A DNA stretch of 64,000 bases from Arthrobacter sp. C2 (lineage in GTDB: Bacteria > Actinomycetota > Actinomycetes > Actinomycetales > Micrococcaceae): the NCBI GenBank assembly GCA_024207135.1, contig CP042428.1, positions 2,790,001-2,854,000 on the forward strand. Direction: 5' to 3'. The position numbers were made by a program, and so were the translations under genes. Below the pieces are notes generated by a model. The model ran no database searches, was not told the origin of the DNA, and saw only the letters and a list, made by a program, of their open reading frames with translations. Of the stretch, positions 1 through 8,672 are shown one piece after another (position 1 is the stretch's first letter; each line of letters starts with the position of its first letter).

Positions 1-1
1 G

Positions 2-346
2 CACGGGGAACCGCATGCCATTGCCGAGCTCGTGACGCACCGGCTGAACTACTACGTGGAGTCGGCGCTGACCATCGACGAGCTGGACAGCGCGACCGAG
101 TCGCTGCCGCCGATGCCCCGGGGCATCACCTCCACCAGCGTGTTCTCGCACATCGCGGCGACCAAGGCCGCGGCCGGGATCGGGATCCTGCCGGATTTCC
201 TGGCCGACCTCGAGGACGACCTGGTACGCCTGCTGCCCGGCGACTACGCGCACGCCGCCACCTACTGGGTGGTGGGACGCGAGGAGGCAATTCGCAACCC
301 CGCGGTTCAGGCGGCCGTTGCCGCAATGGCGGAGGCCGCAGCGTAG
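2..346 (+). CDS. LysR-type regulator, C-terminal fragment (cut by left edge)
   Basis: The frame is open from the first bases and ends at a TAG at 344-346, so only the last 114 or so residues are present; the DNA-binding domain lies outside the window. What remains resembles the second half of a LysR effector-binding domain: a segment around GITSTSVFSHIAATKAAAGIGILPDF has the shape usual before the last strand (ligand-contact loop, helix, 'G-I-G-I-L-P'), followed by a short terminal helix rich in Ala. It converges on the transporter gene at 414-1811 across a strong hairpin. The target genes cannot be told from the fragment. A GTG at 32 is internal and should not be taken as the start. Confidence 0.75.
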   Translation, partial: HGEPHAIAELVTHRLNYYVESALTIDELDSATESLPPMPRGITSTSVFSHIAATKAAAGIGILPDFLADLEDDLVRLLPGDYAHAATYWVVGREEAIRNPAVQAAVAAMAEAAA

Positions 347-361
347 GACACCGGGCACGCA

Positions 362-401
362 CATGCCCGGGGGGCCGGCGACCGCCGCTCCCCCGGGCAT
401 G
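362..401. terminator. Bidirectional terminator hairpin between convergent genes
   Basis: A 12-bp inverted repeat (CATGCCCGGGGG at 362-373 and its complement ending at 401) with a 16-nt loop lies between the stop of the plus-strand LysR fragment and the stop of the minus-strand transporter. There is no clear T-tract, so the call rests on stem strength and position. Confidence 0.55.
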
Positions 402-413
402 GTTGCCACGCGG

Positions 414-1811
414 CTACTTCACGCTGTCGCGTGCGGCGGCCTCCGTTGCCTCGGTGTTGATGACGATCGTCCGGGCCCGGTCGGCCTCGTCGATGTCGTG
501 CAGGGAAATGCCATTGGTTTCACGCATCGAGTACACGACGGCCAGGGTGATGATGGCCGCGATGCCGATGTAGATGGCCACCGGCACCCACGACCCGTAG
601 ATGCTCAGCAGGAAGGTGGCGATGATCGGCGCCATCGAGCCGGCCACGATCGAGGTGACCTGGTAGCCCAGGGAGACCCCGGAATAGCGCATGCGGGTCG
701 GGAACATCTCGGCCATGATGGCCGGCTGCCCGGCGTACATCAGGCCGTGGACCAGCAGGCCGGCCACGACCACCAGCAGGATCACGAAGTCGTTCTGCGT
801 GTTGAACAGCGGGAAGGCCACGAATCCCCAGACCAGCATCAGCGAGGCGCCCAGCGCGTACACCGGCCGGCGGCCCAGCTTGTCCGTGTAGCGGCCGATC
901 ACCGGGACCACGGCAAAGTGGATCGCGTGTGCCACCAGCATCAGCATCAGGATGGTCGAGGTGTCCATCTTCAGCTGGGTCTTCAGGTAGGTGATCGAGA
1001 ACGTCACCACCATGTAGTAGAGGATGTTCTCGCCCAGCCGCAGGCCCATGGCGGTGAACACGCCGCGCGGGTAGCGGCGGAAGACCTCGGCGACGCCGTA
1101 TCCGGCCTCCGCGTTCTGCTCCAGCTCGGCCTTGGCCTCCTGGAAGATCGGGGCGTCGGAAATCCGGGTGCGCACGTAGTAGCCCACCGCGACGATGACC
1201 ACCGAGAGCCAGAAGCCGATGCGCCAGCCCCAGGCCAGGAAGGCCTCCTCGGACAGCGTCGAGGAAAGCACCAACAGCACAATGGTGGCGAGCAGGTTGC
1301 CTGCCGGCACCGCTGCCTGCGGCCAGGATGCCCAGAACCCGCGTTCCTTGTCGGGCGCGTGTTCGGCAACGAGGAGGACAGCTCCACCCCATTCGCCGCC
1401 GACCGCGAACCCTTGGAAGAAGCGCAGGATAACCAGTAGCACCGGTGCCGCATAGCCGATGGAATCGAAGGTCGGCAGGCAGCCCATGAGGAAAGTGGTG
1501 ACACCCACCAGGACTATGGCGACCTGCAGCAGGTGCTTGCGGCCGTACTTGTCGCCGAAGTGCCCAAAGACGATGCCACCGATGGGCCGGGCAATGAAGC
1601 CGACGGCGTAGGTCAGGAACGCCTTGATGATGTTGTCCAGCTCGTTCGCCGCTTCGGGGAAGAAGATCTTGTTGAAGACCAGCGTTGCCGCGGTCGCATA
1701 CAAGAAGAACTCGTACCATTCGACGACCGTACCGGCCATCGAGGCGACAACGACGCGCTTGAGTCCCTTGCGTTCCTGAATGCTGGTGCTGCTGGAGTTG
1801 GATGAAGCCAC
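414..1811 (-). CDS. MFS transporter, metabolite:H+ symporter (MHS) family, probable aromatic acid uptake
   Basis: A 465-residue, 12-helix permease of the MHS branch of the major facilitator superfamily (relatives carry shikimate, alpha-ketoglutarate, proline/betaine, dicarboxylates). Family marks visible are VVEWYEFFLYATAA in the first helix, the loop GHFGDKYGRK between helices 2 and 3, and GGEWGGAVLLVAEHAP after helix 4. It is the last gene of the minus-strand run pcaF-pcaI-pcaJ-IclR-transporter, so protocatechuate, 4-hydroxybenzoate or beta-ketoadipate is a reasonable substrate guess, not proven by sequence. The start chosen is the GTG at 1811, which has a GGAGG six bases upstream; a TTG at 1817 is in frame but lies inside that spacing. 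Two more MHS proteins occur at 27.0 and 31.0 kb. Confidence 0.85.
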   Translation of the reverse strand: MASSNSSSTSIQERKGLKRVVVASMAGTVVEWYEFFLYATAATLVFNKIFFPEAANELDNIIKAFLTYAVGFIARPIGGIVFGHFGDKYGRKHLLQVAIVLVGVTTFLMGCLPTFDSIGYAAPVLLVILRFFQGFAVGGEWGGAVLLVAEHAPDKERGFWASWPQAAVPAGNLLATIVLLVLSSTLSEEAFLAWGWRIGFWLSVVIVAVGYYVRTRISDAPIFQEAKAELEQNAEAGYGVAEVFRRYPRGVFTAMGLRLGENILYYMVVTFSITYLKTQLKMDTSTILMLMLVAHAIHFAVVPVIGRYTDKLGRRPVYALGASLMLVWGFVAFPLFNTQNDFVILLVVVAGLLVHGLMYAGQPAIMAEMFPTRMRYSGVSLGYQVTSIVAGSMAPIIATFLLSIYGSWVPVAIYIGIAAIITLAVVYSMRETNGISLHDIDEADRARTIVINTEATEAAARDSVK

Positions 1812-2111
1812 TTTCAACCTCCGGGGTCCATGGATGGCACCTGGGGCAATTGCCGCCTGCCGATCACCCCATGAGTATGACCCGGATCACAGAAATCGTG
1901 AAGGGCTTCCATTGGCATCTCGGGCAGCCGTTTGTGCACATGGCTCGTGCGGCAACGCACGCCTCCGAGGAAGGTTGCCAAGCCGGCGGCATGCTTCCGG
2001 CCCTTGTTGCCGCCGACGAACCGACCCAAGTCACAGGAATATTCGCGGCACAATGCCACCGGGCGGCTGGATGGACTCGGCGAAGTTCGCCCGGAACCCC
2101 GGCGGTTCCTC

Positions 2112-2909
2112 CTAGCGGCTGGCGGCCAGCGCGTCCTGGACCTGCGCTGCGGCCTGCTGCAGCGCCGGAAGCACCGCATCGGCGGCTTCCTGCGCGCCGG
2201 TGTGCGACGCCGGGCCCACGCTCATGGACACGTTCATGGCCGCGGCGATGCTGCCGTCGGGGCTGAACACCGGGACGGCGACCGAGCGCAGCCCGATCTC
2301 CAGTTCCTGGTCGACGATCGCGTAGCCCTGGGCCCGAACCCGTTCCAGTTCGGCCCGCAGCTCTGCGGCGGTGCCGATGCCGTGCCCGGTCGGGCTCGGC
2401 ATGCCGCCTTCCAGCAGTTGTTCCAGCACCCCGGGCGCCTGGTAGGCCAGCAGCACCCGGCCCATCGAGGTGTTGGTCGCCGGGAACCTGGTGCCCACCG
2501 AGATCCCCACGCGCATGATCGAGCGGGTGTGCACCCGGGCGATGTAAAGGATCTGGGCGCCCTCGAGCACCGAGGCTGAGGCCGACTCGTGGACCTTCGA
2601 GGAAAGTTCCTCGAGCACAGGTTCCATGAGCTGGGGCAGGGTGGCACTGGAGAGGTAGGAGTAGCCCAGCTGCAGGACCTTGGAGGTCAGTTCGAAGAAC
2701 TTGCCGTCCGAACGCACGTAGCCCAGTTCCTGCAGGGTCAGCAGGAAGCGGCGGGCCGTGGCCCGGGAGAGGTACACGCGCTTGGCGACCTCGCTCAGGG
2801 TCATCGAGGGGTGCTCGGCGTCGAAGGCGCAGATGACGTCCAGGCCGCGGGCCAGGGACTGGACCGAGGTCGAACCGCCCGCGGACGGGGTGCCGGTTTC
2901 CTGGCTCAT
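2112..2909 (-). CDS. pcaR: IclR-family regulator of the pca genes
   Basis: A 265-residue IclR protein: N-terminal winged helix (about residues 15-75, with LSEVAKRVYLSRATARRFLL as the helix-turn-helix) and a C-terminal effector-binding domain. The sequence VQSLARGLDVICAFD and the ring-cleavage-pathway neighbourhood match the PcaR/PobR/PcaU branch, whose members respond to beta-ketoadipate or protocatechuate. It lies downstream of pcaJ with a 119-bp gap holding a hairpin, and upstream of the MHS transporter. The ATG at 2909 has AGGAG nine bases away. Two tandem 15-bp palindromes in the pcaF promoter are its likely operator. The specific PcaR assignment, rather than another pca-linked IclR, is inference from position. 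Confidence 0.8.
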   Translation of the reverse strand: MSQETGTPSAGGSTSVQSLARGLDVICAFDAEHPSMTLSEVAKRVYLSRATARRFLLTLQELGYVRSDGKFFELTSKVLQLGYSYLSSATLPQLMEPVLEELSSKVHESASASVLEGAQILYIARVHTRSIMRVGISVGTRFPATNTSMGRVLLAYQAPGVLEQLLEGGMPSPTGHGIGTAAELRAELERVRAQGYAIVDQELEIGLRSVAVPVFSPDGSIAAAMNVSMSVGPASHTGAQEAADAVLPALQQAAAQVQDALAASR

Positions 2910-2979
2910 CTGATCTTGCTCCTACGGGGGTTATGCCTATAAATAGCTGTGCCCGCGCGTGCATGTGCGCGGGCGACGG

Positions 2980-3015
2980 GGGTGCGGCCGACGGGAAAAC
3001 CCGCAAGCCGCACCC
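2980..3015 (-). other. Intercistronic hairpin between pcaJ and the IclR gene
   Basis: GGGTGCGGC at 2980-2988 pairs with GCCGCACCC at 3007-3015, with a smaller CGGG/CCCG stem inside the loop. No T-tract follows on either strand. It may lower or shield expression between pcaFIJ and the regulator; a full terminator is not shown. Confidence 0.35.
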
Positions 3016-3028
3016 ACCAATGTACTGC

Positions 3029-3700
3029 CTAGGCGGCCTTCACCAATTCCACCGGCAGGCGCTCGGCGAGCTCCTCGAAGGTGATGCCGTGCGTGGAGCG
3101 CACGGTGACGGTGCCGTCGGCCAGCTCGAAGATGGCCGACTCGGTGTAGATGCGCGAGACGCAGCCCAGCCCGGTGACCGGGTAGGTCAGGGCCTCGACC
3201 AGCTTGGATTCGCCGGTCTTGGTGAACAGGCCCATCATGACCCAGGTGGCCTTGGCGCCGATGGCCAGGTCCATGGCCCCGCCCACGGCCGGGATCGCGC
3301 CCGGGGCGCCGGTGTGCCAGTTGGCCAGGTCGCCGCCGCCGGAGACCTGGAAGGCACCCAGGACACAAACGTCCAGGTGTCCGCCGCGCATCATCGCGAA
3401 CGAGTCCGCATGGTGGAAGTAGCTGGCTCCGGGCAGTTCTGTAACCGGGATCTTGCCGGCGTTGATCAGGTCCTCGTCGATGTCATCGCCGGTGGCGACC
3501 GGGCCCATGCCCAGCATGCCGTTCTCGGTGTGCAGGGTGACGCCCTGTTCGGCGGTGAGGAAGTTGGAGACGTTGGTCGGCTGGCCGATGCCCAGGTTCA
3601 CGAAGGCGCCGGCCGGGATGTCGGCGGCGACGATCTTGGCCATCTCGTCGCGGGTCAACGCGGCGTCGGTGGTGGTGAAGGTGGTGGTTTCGGTGCTCAT
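3029..3700 (-). CDS. pcaJ: 3-oxoadipate CoA-transferase subunit B
   Basis: The 223-residue small subunit of succinyl-CoA:3-oxoadipate CoA-transferase, which moves CoA from succinyl-CoA to beta-ketoadipate in the cytoplasm. The motif HTENGMLGMGP near residues 63-73 holds the glutamate that, in this family, forms the acyl-CoA thioester intermediate; the glycine-rich VSGGGDLANW and VGGAMDLAIGAK segments are also typical. The start is the ATG at 3700, not an upstream in-frame start inside pcaI, because this ATG overlaps the pcaI stop by one base (TAATG), a translational coupling arrangement expected for an equimolar heteromer. Confidence 0.95.
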   Translation of the reverse strand: MSTETTTFTTTDAALTRDEMAKIVAADIPAGAFVNLGIGQPTNVSNFLTAEQGVTLHTENGMLGMGPVATGDDIDEDLINAGKIPVTELPGASYFHHADSFAMMRGGHLDVCVLGAFQVSGGGDLANWHTGAPGAIPAVGGAMDLAIGAKATWVMMGLFTKTGESKLVEALTYPVTGLGCVSRIYTESAIFELADGTVTVRSTHGITFEELAERLPVELVKAA

Positions 3701-4371
3701 TAGTTGTTGCCTCCGATGGTGACCAGGGTATCGACGAAGATACCGGGGGTGATGACGTTTTCCGGGTCCAGCGAGCCGGTGGAGACGATCTCGGAAACCT
3801 GCACGATGGACTGCTTGGCTGCGGTGGCCATGATGGGACCGAAGTTCCGTGCGGTCTTGCGGTAGACGAGGTTGCCCAGTTCGTCGGCGCGCAGCGCCTT
3901 GATCAGTGCAAAGTCGGCGTTGATCGGGGTCTCGAGCACGTAGCCCTTTCCGTCGATCACGCGGGTCTCCTTGCCCTCGGCCAGCATGGTTCCGTAGCCG
4001 GTGGGGGTGAAGAACCCGCCGATGCCGGCACCGGCCGCACGGATGCGCTCGGCCAGGTTGCCCTGCGGGACCAGCTCGAGCTCGAGCTCGCCGGCGCGGT
4101 AGGCCTCGTCGAAGTGCCATGAGTCGGATTGGCGCGGGAAGGAGCAGATGACCTTCGCGACGCGGCGTTCCTTGATCAACAGCGCCAGGCCGGCATCGGC
4201 CTGGCCGGCGTTGTTGTTCACGACCGTGAGGTTGGTGGCGCCGCAGTCCATGAGCGCGTCAATCAGTTCCATCGGCTGGCCGGCGTTGCCGAAGCCGCCG
4301 ATCATGACGGTTGCCCCGTCGTGGATGTTTGCCACTGCTTCTGCAGCGGTGGCGGCGATGCGTGGTGCCAT
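3700..4371 (-). CDS. pcaI: 3-oxoadipate CoA-transferase subunit A
   Basis: The 223-residue alpha subunit of the beta-ketoadipate CoA-transferase. The N-terminal GATVMIGGFGNAGQPMELIDAL is the CoA-binding glycine loop of class I CoA-transferases, and the protein carries the family's FFTPTGYGTMLAEGKE segment. It sits between pcaF (62-bp gap with a small CGGGGGA/TCCCCCG hairpin) and pcaJ (one-base overlap). AAGGAG lies nine bases upstream of the ATG. Together with PcaJ it acts just before the PcaF thiolase. Equivalent subunits of acetoacetate CoA-transferases are close relatives; the pca neighbours decide the substrate. Confidence 0.95.
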   Translation of the reverse strand: MAPRIAATAAEAVANIHDGATVMIGGFGNAGQPMELIDALMDCGATNLTVVNNNAGQADAGLALLIKERRVAKVICSFPRQSDSWHFDEAYRAGELELELVPQGNLAERIRAAGAGIGGFFTPTGYGTMLAEGKETRVIDGKGYVLETPINADFALIKALRADELGNLVYRKTARNFGPIMATAAKQSIVQVSEIVSTGSLDPENVITPGIFVDTLVTIGGNN

Positions 4372-4433
4372 CGTGGGTTTCTCCTTAAGTCTGGTTTCGA
4401 AACGACCGGGGGAACAAAATCCCCCGAGGGTGA

Positions 4434-5645
4434 TTAGGCGGTGGCGTTCGGGTTTTCCAGCACGACCGCCAGGCCCTGGCCGACGCCGATGCAGATCGCC
4501 GCCACGCCCCAGCGCTGGTTGTTCTCCTGCAGGCGGCGGGCCAGGGTGCCCAGGATGCGCAGGCCGGAAGCGCCCAGCGGGTGGCCGATGGACAGTGCGC
4601 CGCCCCAGGCGTTGACGATTGAAGCGTCGATGCCCCAGGCGCGGACGCAGGCCAGCGACTGGGCGGCGAAGGCCTCGTTGAGCTCGACCGCGGCGACGTC
4701 CGACCAGGAGATGCCGGCCTTGGCCAGCGCCTTGTTGGCGGCCTCGACCGGGGCGAAGCCGAAGTACTGCGGGTCCAGGGCGGAGGAGGCGCGGCCGGCG
4801 ATGCGGGCCAGCGGCGCGGTTCCCAGCAGCTCGCCACCGCGCTCGGAGCCGATGAAGGCCGCCGAGGCGCCGTCGTTCATCGGCGAGGCGTTGCCGGCGG
4901 TGACGGTTCCGGTGGCGGCGTCGCGGAAGACGGTGCGCAGCCCGGCGAGGGTCTCGGCGGTGGTGCCGGGACGGATGGTTTCATCCATGGTCACCTCGGT
5001 GCCGCGCTTGTTGGCCGGGGGAACCGCGACCACGAGGTTGTTGTACTTGCCATTGGCCCAGGCCTCGGCCGCGAGCTTGTGCGAGAGTGCGGCGAACTCG
5101 TCCTGGTCTTCGCGGGTGACCTCGTACTTTTCGCGCAGCTGCTCGGTGGCCTCGCCCAGGGACACGGTCCATTCCTTGGGCATGGCCGGGTTGACCAGGC
5201 GCCAACCCAGGGTGGTGTTGGCCAGTTCGAGGTTGGCCATCGGGAAGGGGCGCTCGGTCTTGGGCAGCACCCACGGGGCGCGGCTCATGGATTCGACGCC
5301 GCCGACCAGGACGAGGTCCGCGTCGTCCGTGTTGACCTGGCGGGAGGCGGCGATGGCCGCATCCAGAGAGGAACCGCAGAGGCGGTTCATCGTGGTGCCG
5401 GGCAGCGAGGTGGGCAGGCCGGCCAGCAGGGTGGCCATGCGGGCCACGTTGCGGTTTTCCTCGCCGGCACCGTTGGCGTTGCCGAAGATCGATTCGTCGA
5501 TGGAGGCCGGATCCAGCTGCGGTGCGCGGGCGACGAGTTCGCGGACCACGTGCGCGGCCAGGTCGTCGGGGCGGTGGGAGGAAAGGCTTCCGCCGATCTT
5601 GCCGAAGGGGGTGCGGATCGCGTCGTAGAGGTACGCCTGCTTCAT
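4434..5645 (-). CDS. pcaF: 3-oxoadipyl-CoA thiolase
   Basis: A 403-residue thiolase that cleaves beta-ketoadipyl-CoA to succinyl-CoA and acetyl-CoA, the final step of the pathway. The nucleophile Cys90 lies in MNRLCGSSLDA, the histidine in GGALSIGHPLGASG, and the second cysteine in AAICIGVGQG near the end. An upstream in-frame ATG exists at 5684, but the start at 5645 (MKQAYLYDAIRTPFG) matches the family and avoids a nine-codon or longer extension running into the operator region. It is the first gene of the minus-strand pca run and carries the operator and promoter described below. Length and motifs fit PcaF; general acetyl-CoA acetyltransferases are the alternative, made unlikely by the neighbours. 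Confidence 0.93.
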   Translation of the reverse strand: MKQAYLYDAIRTPFGKIGGSLSSHRPDDLAAHVVRELVARAPQLDPASIDESIFGNANGAGEENRNVARMATLLAGLPTSLPGTTMNRLCGSSLDAAIAASRQVNTDDADLVLVGGVESMSRAPWVLPKTERPFPMANLELANTTLGWRLVNPAMPKEWTVSLGEATEQLREKYEVTREDQDEFAALSHKLAAEAWANGKYNNLVVAVPPANKRGTEVTMDETIRPGTTAETLAGLRTVFRDAATGTVTAGNASPMNDGASAAFIGSERGGELLGTAPLARIAGRASSALDPQYFGFAPVEAANKALAKAGISWSDVAAVELNEAFAAQSLACVRAWGIDASIVNAWGGALSIGHPLGASGLRILGTLARRLQENNQRWGVAAICIGVGQGLAVVLENPNATA

Positions 5646-5676
5646 GGTGTGGGGTCCTGGCTTCCTGATCTGAAAT

Positions 5677-5710
5677 GTTCGCATCGCGAACGCTTGTTCA
5701 CTAAATGAAC
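5677..5710. promoter_or_regulatory. Tandem 15-bp palindromes, candidate PcaR operator
   Basis: Two perfect inverted repeats lie side by side: GTTCGC-ATC-GCGAAC at 5677-5691 and GTTCA-CTAAA-TGAAC at 5696-5710. Their centres are 19 bp apart, close to two helical turns, so two IclR dimers would bind the same DNA face. Both share GTTC...GAAC ends. The right-hand one overlaps the predicted -10 element of pcaF. Confidence 0.65.
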
Positions 5711-5737
5711 TTTATCAGTTTGCCGCAGGCCGGACAA
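5709..5737 (-). promoter_or_regulatory. Predicted sigma70-type promoter of pcaFIJ
   Basis: Reading the minus strand, TTGTCC (5737-5732) is followed after exactly 17 bp by TAAAGT (5714-5709). Transcription would start near 5702, inside the candidate operator. Confidence 0.5.
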
Positions 5738-6115
5738 GGGGTCTGCCGCGGGATTGGTGCCCGGCCGGGGAATCGACGTTCCAACCCGTCGGGCCTCCGG
5801 CTCCGGGCCTTGGAGCAAAGGTGAACGCGGGAAGCGACGCGCCCGGAAGGACCCGGTCGCCGAATGAACGACGGTCCGGCCAGCGCGGCGTAGGACTCCA
5901 TCCGGTTGGAACCGTCAGGACCGGCGTGATGGGCCGCGCAGCCCGGCACTGATGGAATCGGTCTGCCGCTTGACATGCCCCGCTTAAACGGGTCTGCCCC
6001 AAGCCATGTGCTGGATGGCTCGGGGCAGCAGGAACGTCCCGGGGCATGGGCCCGAGAAACGACCCTAGCGCGGCAGCGGGCCGCGGGCCCGTGGCACGCG
6101 GACCGCTGCGGGTCC
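5738..6115. other. Non-coding stretch between pcaF promoter and BCCT gene
   Basis: No convincing gene is seen. Near its right end GCAGCGG (6073-6079) and CCGCTGC (6103-6109) could form a hairpin just after the stop of the BCCT gene, a weak terminator candidate. The rest has only open frames opposite or out of register with the real genes. Confidence 0.4.
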
Positions 6116-7999
6116 TCAGTCGTCGGCGCACTTGGCCGGACAGCGGTCCTCGGATTCACAGGCGTCGGTGCAGTCGTGCTTGGTCACCAGCTCGAAGGGC
6201 ACCCCGCCGTGTTCGTCCACGGCGGTGCGGATGGCCCTCTCGACCACCGAGTCGGCCAGCTTCTTGCGCAGCGCCAGCGGGTCGCGGCGCAGGTCCTTGA
6301 CCAAGGCAATGCACAGGATGAACATGACGACCGCGAAGGGCAGCGCGGAGACGATGGTGATGTTCTTCAGCCCGTTCAGCGCCTGCCCGGGGTTGTTCCC
6401 CCCGGCCAGCAGCATGGTCGCCGCCACCGCCCCGGTGAGCACTCCCCAAAAGACGACCACGCGCTTGGAGGGGTGCATGTGCCCGTTGGTGCTCAGCGAG
6501 CCCATCACGATCGAGGCGGAGTCGGCCCCGGTCACGAAGAAGATGCCCACCAGCACCATGGCCAGGATGGCAATGGCCAGGGTGATGCCCGGGGAGGTGC
6601 CCAGGTGCTGGATCAAGTCGAACATCGCGCCCTCGAAGTCGATGGACGGTTCCCCGTTGACCATTTTGACCATCGAACCGGTGGCCCCGTTGGAGGCTTC
6701 CGCCTTGAGCTGGACGTTGAAGGCGGCCCCGCCGAAGATCGAGAACCAGATGACGGAGACCAGGGACGGAACCAGCAGCACGCCGGTGACGAACTGGCGG
6801 ATGGTGCGCCCGCGGCTGATCCGGGCGATGAACATGCCCACGAACGGGGCCCAGGACACCCACCAGGCCCAGTAGAAGATGGTCCAGCTCGACATCCACT
6901 CGCGCACCGCTTCGTCGCCGGCAGCCTCGGTGCGCGAGGCCATCGAGGGCAGGTCGCGTACGAAGTCGCCGATGGCCGAGGGCACCAGATTGAGGATCAA
7001 CAAGGTGGGGCCCAGCACGAAGACGATCACGGCCAGCAGCAGGGCCAGGACCATGTTGATGTTGGAGAGCCACTGGATGCCCCGGGAGATCCCCGAGACC
7101 GCGGAGAGCACGAAGCAGATGGTCAGCACCGCGATCACCACGACCAGCACCGGGGAGGCCACATGGCCGACCCAGCCGTTGAATTCGATGCCGCTGGCAA
7201 TCTGCATGGCACCGAGACCCAGGGAGGCGGCGGTGCCGAAGAGCGTGGCGAAGATGGCCAGGATGTTCACGATCTTGCCGACGGGCCCGTCGACGCGCGG
7301 ACCAAACAAGGAGGTGAAAGCCGAGGAGATGAGCTGGCGGCGCCCCAACCGGAAGGTCGAATATGCCATCGCGATGCCCACCACTGCGAACATGGCCCAA
7401 GGGTGGAGGCTCCAGTGGAAGATGGAGGTGGCCATGGCCGTTTGGATGGCCTCGGGAGTGCTCCCGTCAACCGTTCCCGGGGGCGGAGAAACATAGTGGT
7501 AGAGCGGCTCGGCCACGCCATAGAAGACCAGGCCGATCCCCATTCCGGCGCTGAACATCATCGAGATCCAGGAGACGGTGCGGAATTCGGGCTTTTCCCC
7601 GTCGCGCCCCAGCGGGATGTTTCCGAAGCGTCCCAGTGCCAGCCAGAGCACGAAGATCACAAAGAAGGAGGCCAGCGAGACAAAGAACCATCCGGTGTTC
7701 TCGGTGACCCAGGACAGCGCCGCGGTGGAGGCAGACGAGAGCGAGGCGGAGTTGACCAGGCCCCAGACCACGAAGGCCACGGCGAAGACACCGGCAACGC
7801 CGAAGGTCACTTTGTCCAGCCCCGCGGGAATGCGGGTAATGCTCCGAGTGGCCGTTCGCTCCGATTCGCTGTCCTTCAGCTCCTGCAGGATCGCGGAATC
7901 GTCCGGGGGCAGGGACTCCACCCCCGGGCTCTCGACCGGACTCTCAAGCGGGCTCCCTTCCGGCTCATCGGAGAGGACTTCTTGGGTGTTCAAAGCCAT
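6116..7999 (-). CDS. BCCT-family transporter, BetP-like coupling motif, probable glycine betaine uptake
   Basis: A 627-residue betaine/choline/carnitine transporter with a roughly 80-residue hydrophilic N-terminus, 12 membrane helices and a C-terminal tail of about 70 residues. The signature around IFYWAWWVSWAPFVGMFIARISRGRT is the conserved substrate region. The unwound helix motif reads AGMGIGLVFYGVAEP, the G-M-G-I-G form known from Na+-coupled BetP. The start at 7999 has AAAGGA in front; a longer frame exists upstream but without support. Odd feature: the protein ends in a cysteine-spaced tail (C-x3-C-x6-C-x3-C) not usual for the family. Position next to gbcAB suggests betaine import for catabolism; osmotic use is also possible. 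Confidence 0.85.
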   Translation of the reverse strand: MALNTQEVLSDEPEGSPLESPVESPGVESLPPDDSAILQELKDSESERTATRSITRIPAGLDKVTFGVAGVFAVAFVVWGLVNSASLSSASTAALSWVTENTGWFFVSLASFFVIFVLWLALGRFGNIPLGRDGEKPEFRTVSWISMMFSAGMGIGLVFYGVAEPLYHYVSPPPGTVDGSTPEAIQTAMATSIFHWSLHPWAMFAVVGIAMAYSTFRLGRRQLISSAFTSLFGPRVDGPVGKIVNILAIFATLFGTAASLGLGAMQIASGIEFNGWVGHVASPVLVVVIAVLTICFVLSAVSGISRGIQWLSNINMVLALLLAVIVFVLGPTLLILNLVPSAIGDFVRDLPSMASRTEAAGDEAVREWMSSWTIFYWAWWVSWAPFVGMFIARISRGRTIRQFVTGVLLVPSLVSVIWFSIFGGAAFNVQLKAEASNGATGSMVKMVNGEPSIDFEGAMFDLIQHLGTSPGITLAIAILAMVLVGIFFVTGADSASIVMGSLSTNGHMHPSKRVVVFWGVLTGAVAATMLLAGGNNPGQALNGLKNITIVSALPFAVVMFILCIALVKDLRRDPLALRKKLADSVVERAIRTAVDEHGGVPFELVTKHDCTDACESEDRCPAKCADD

Positions 8000-8672
8000 G
8001 GAATATTCCTTTGCCTGGGGGATGCTGTGGGCGTGGTTGGACCACGGACGGCGTGCCCGCCGCCCTGCTCGGTTATGCCACGGGACCGACACCCAACTGA
8101 AGTGGTGGCGGTTGCGTGGGCCCTTCGGACCTGCTGGCGCCGCGGATCATGGCGGCAGCCTCGGAGCGCGCTGGCGGATAGGCCGTGGAAGGGCTTACCC
8201 CGAAGGTGCGCAGGGTGGAATCCGAGATGCGCAGTCGTCATTCGACCCAGCGGTTGGCCGGCAAGACTTATTCGGTCAGGGCCGGCCTAGCGCATCGCAG
8301 ACCCGGTCCTTTCCATACTGTGGTTCTGTGGGGAACGGGTGGACAGTGGTTCACATGGATCAACAGCAAGCGCTACGAGCAACAATCGTGGCGCACCTCA
8401 CAAGGGAAAGTCAAGCGTCCCAAAAACCCCGGCACGCGCCCACCTGACGCGACGGGGCCTCCGGGCATTCGGGGCAGGTGGTTCGAAGGCTGTGTATTCG
8501 CGCCGCCTTCGGGAAACGGTGGAGACGGGCATGGCGACCTCTCGAACCAGTGATCGGCCCGCGGTTTCCAGGCCTGGCGCGGCGGCCTGGGTAGCAAGCG
8601 CTCGCGATGCAGGCGAAGTTATGGGAAGTGCCTACCTGTGCCGCCGAACGGCGGGTCGATGTACACGCGGCG
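8000..8672. other. 673-bp gap without a supported gene
   Basis: Open frames here (for example 8185-8553 on the plus strand) have no recognisable family, no good ribosome site and no typical third-position GC pattern. The gap lies upstream of the BCCT gene and downstream of the LysR stop, so it should hold the BCCT promoter, but I could not pick one with confidence. Confidence 0.4.

Noticed and set aside
5975-8290. A 771-codon open frame on the plus strand opposite the BCCT gene
   Set aside because: Its translation is Gly/Asp/His/Arg-rich with no family similarity; it is the mirror of a high-GC gene on the other strand.
8185-8553. Possible small gene of about 122 codons in the 8.0-8.7 kb gap
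   Set aside because: No ribosome site, no recognisable domain, and several equally long frames overlap it in other registers.
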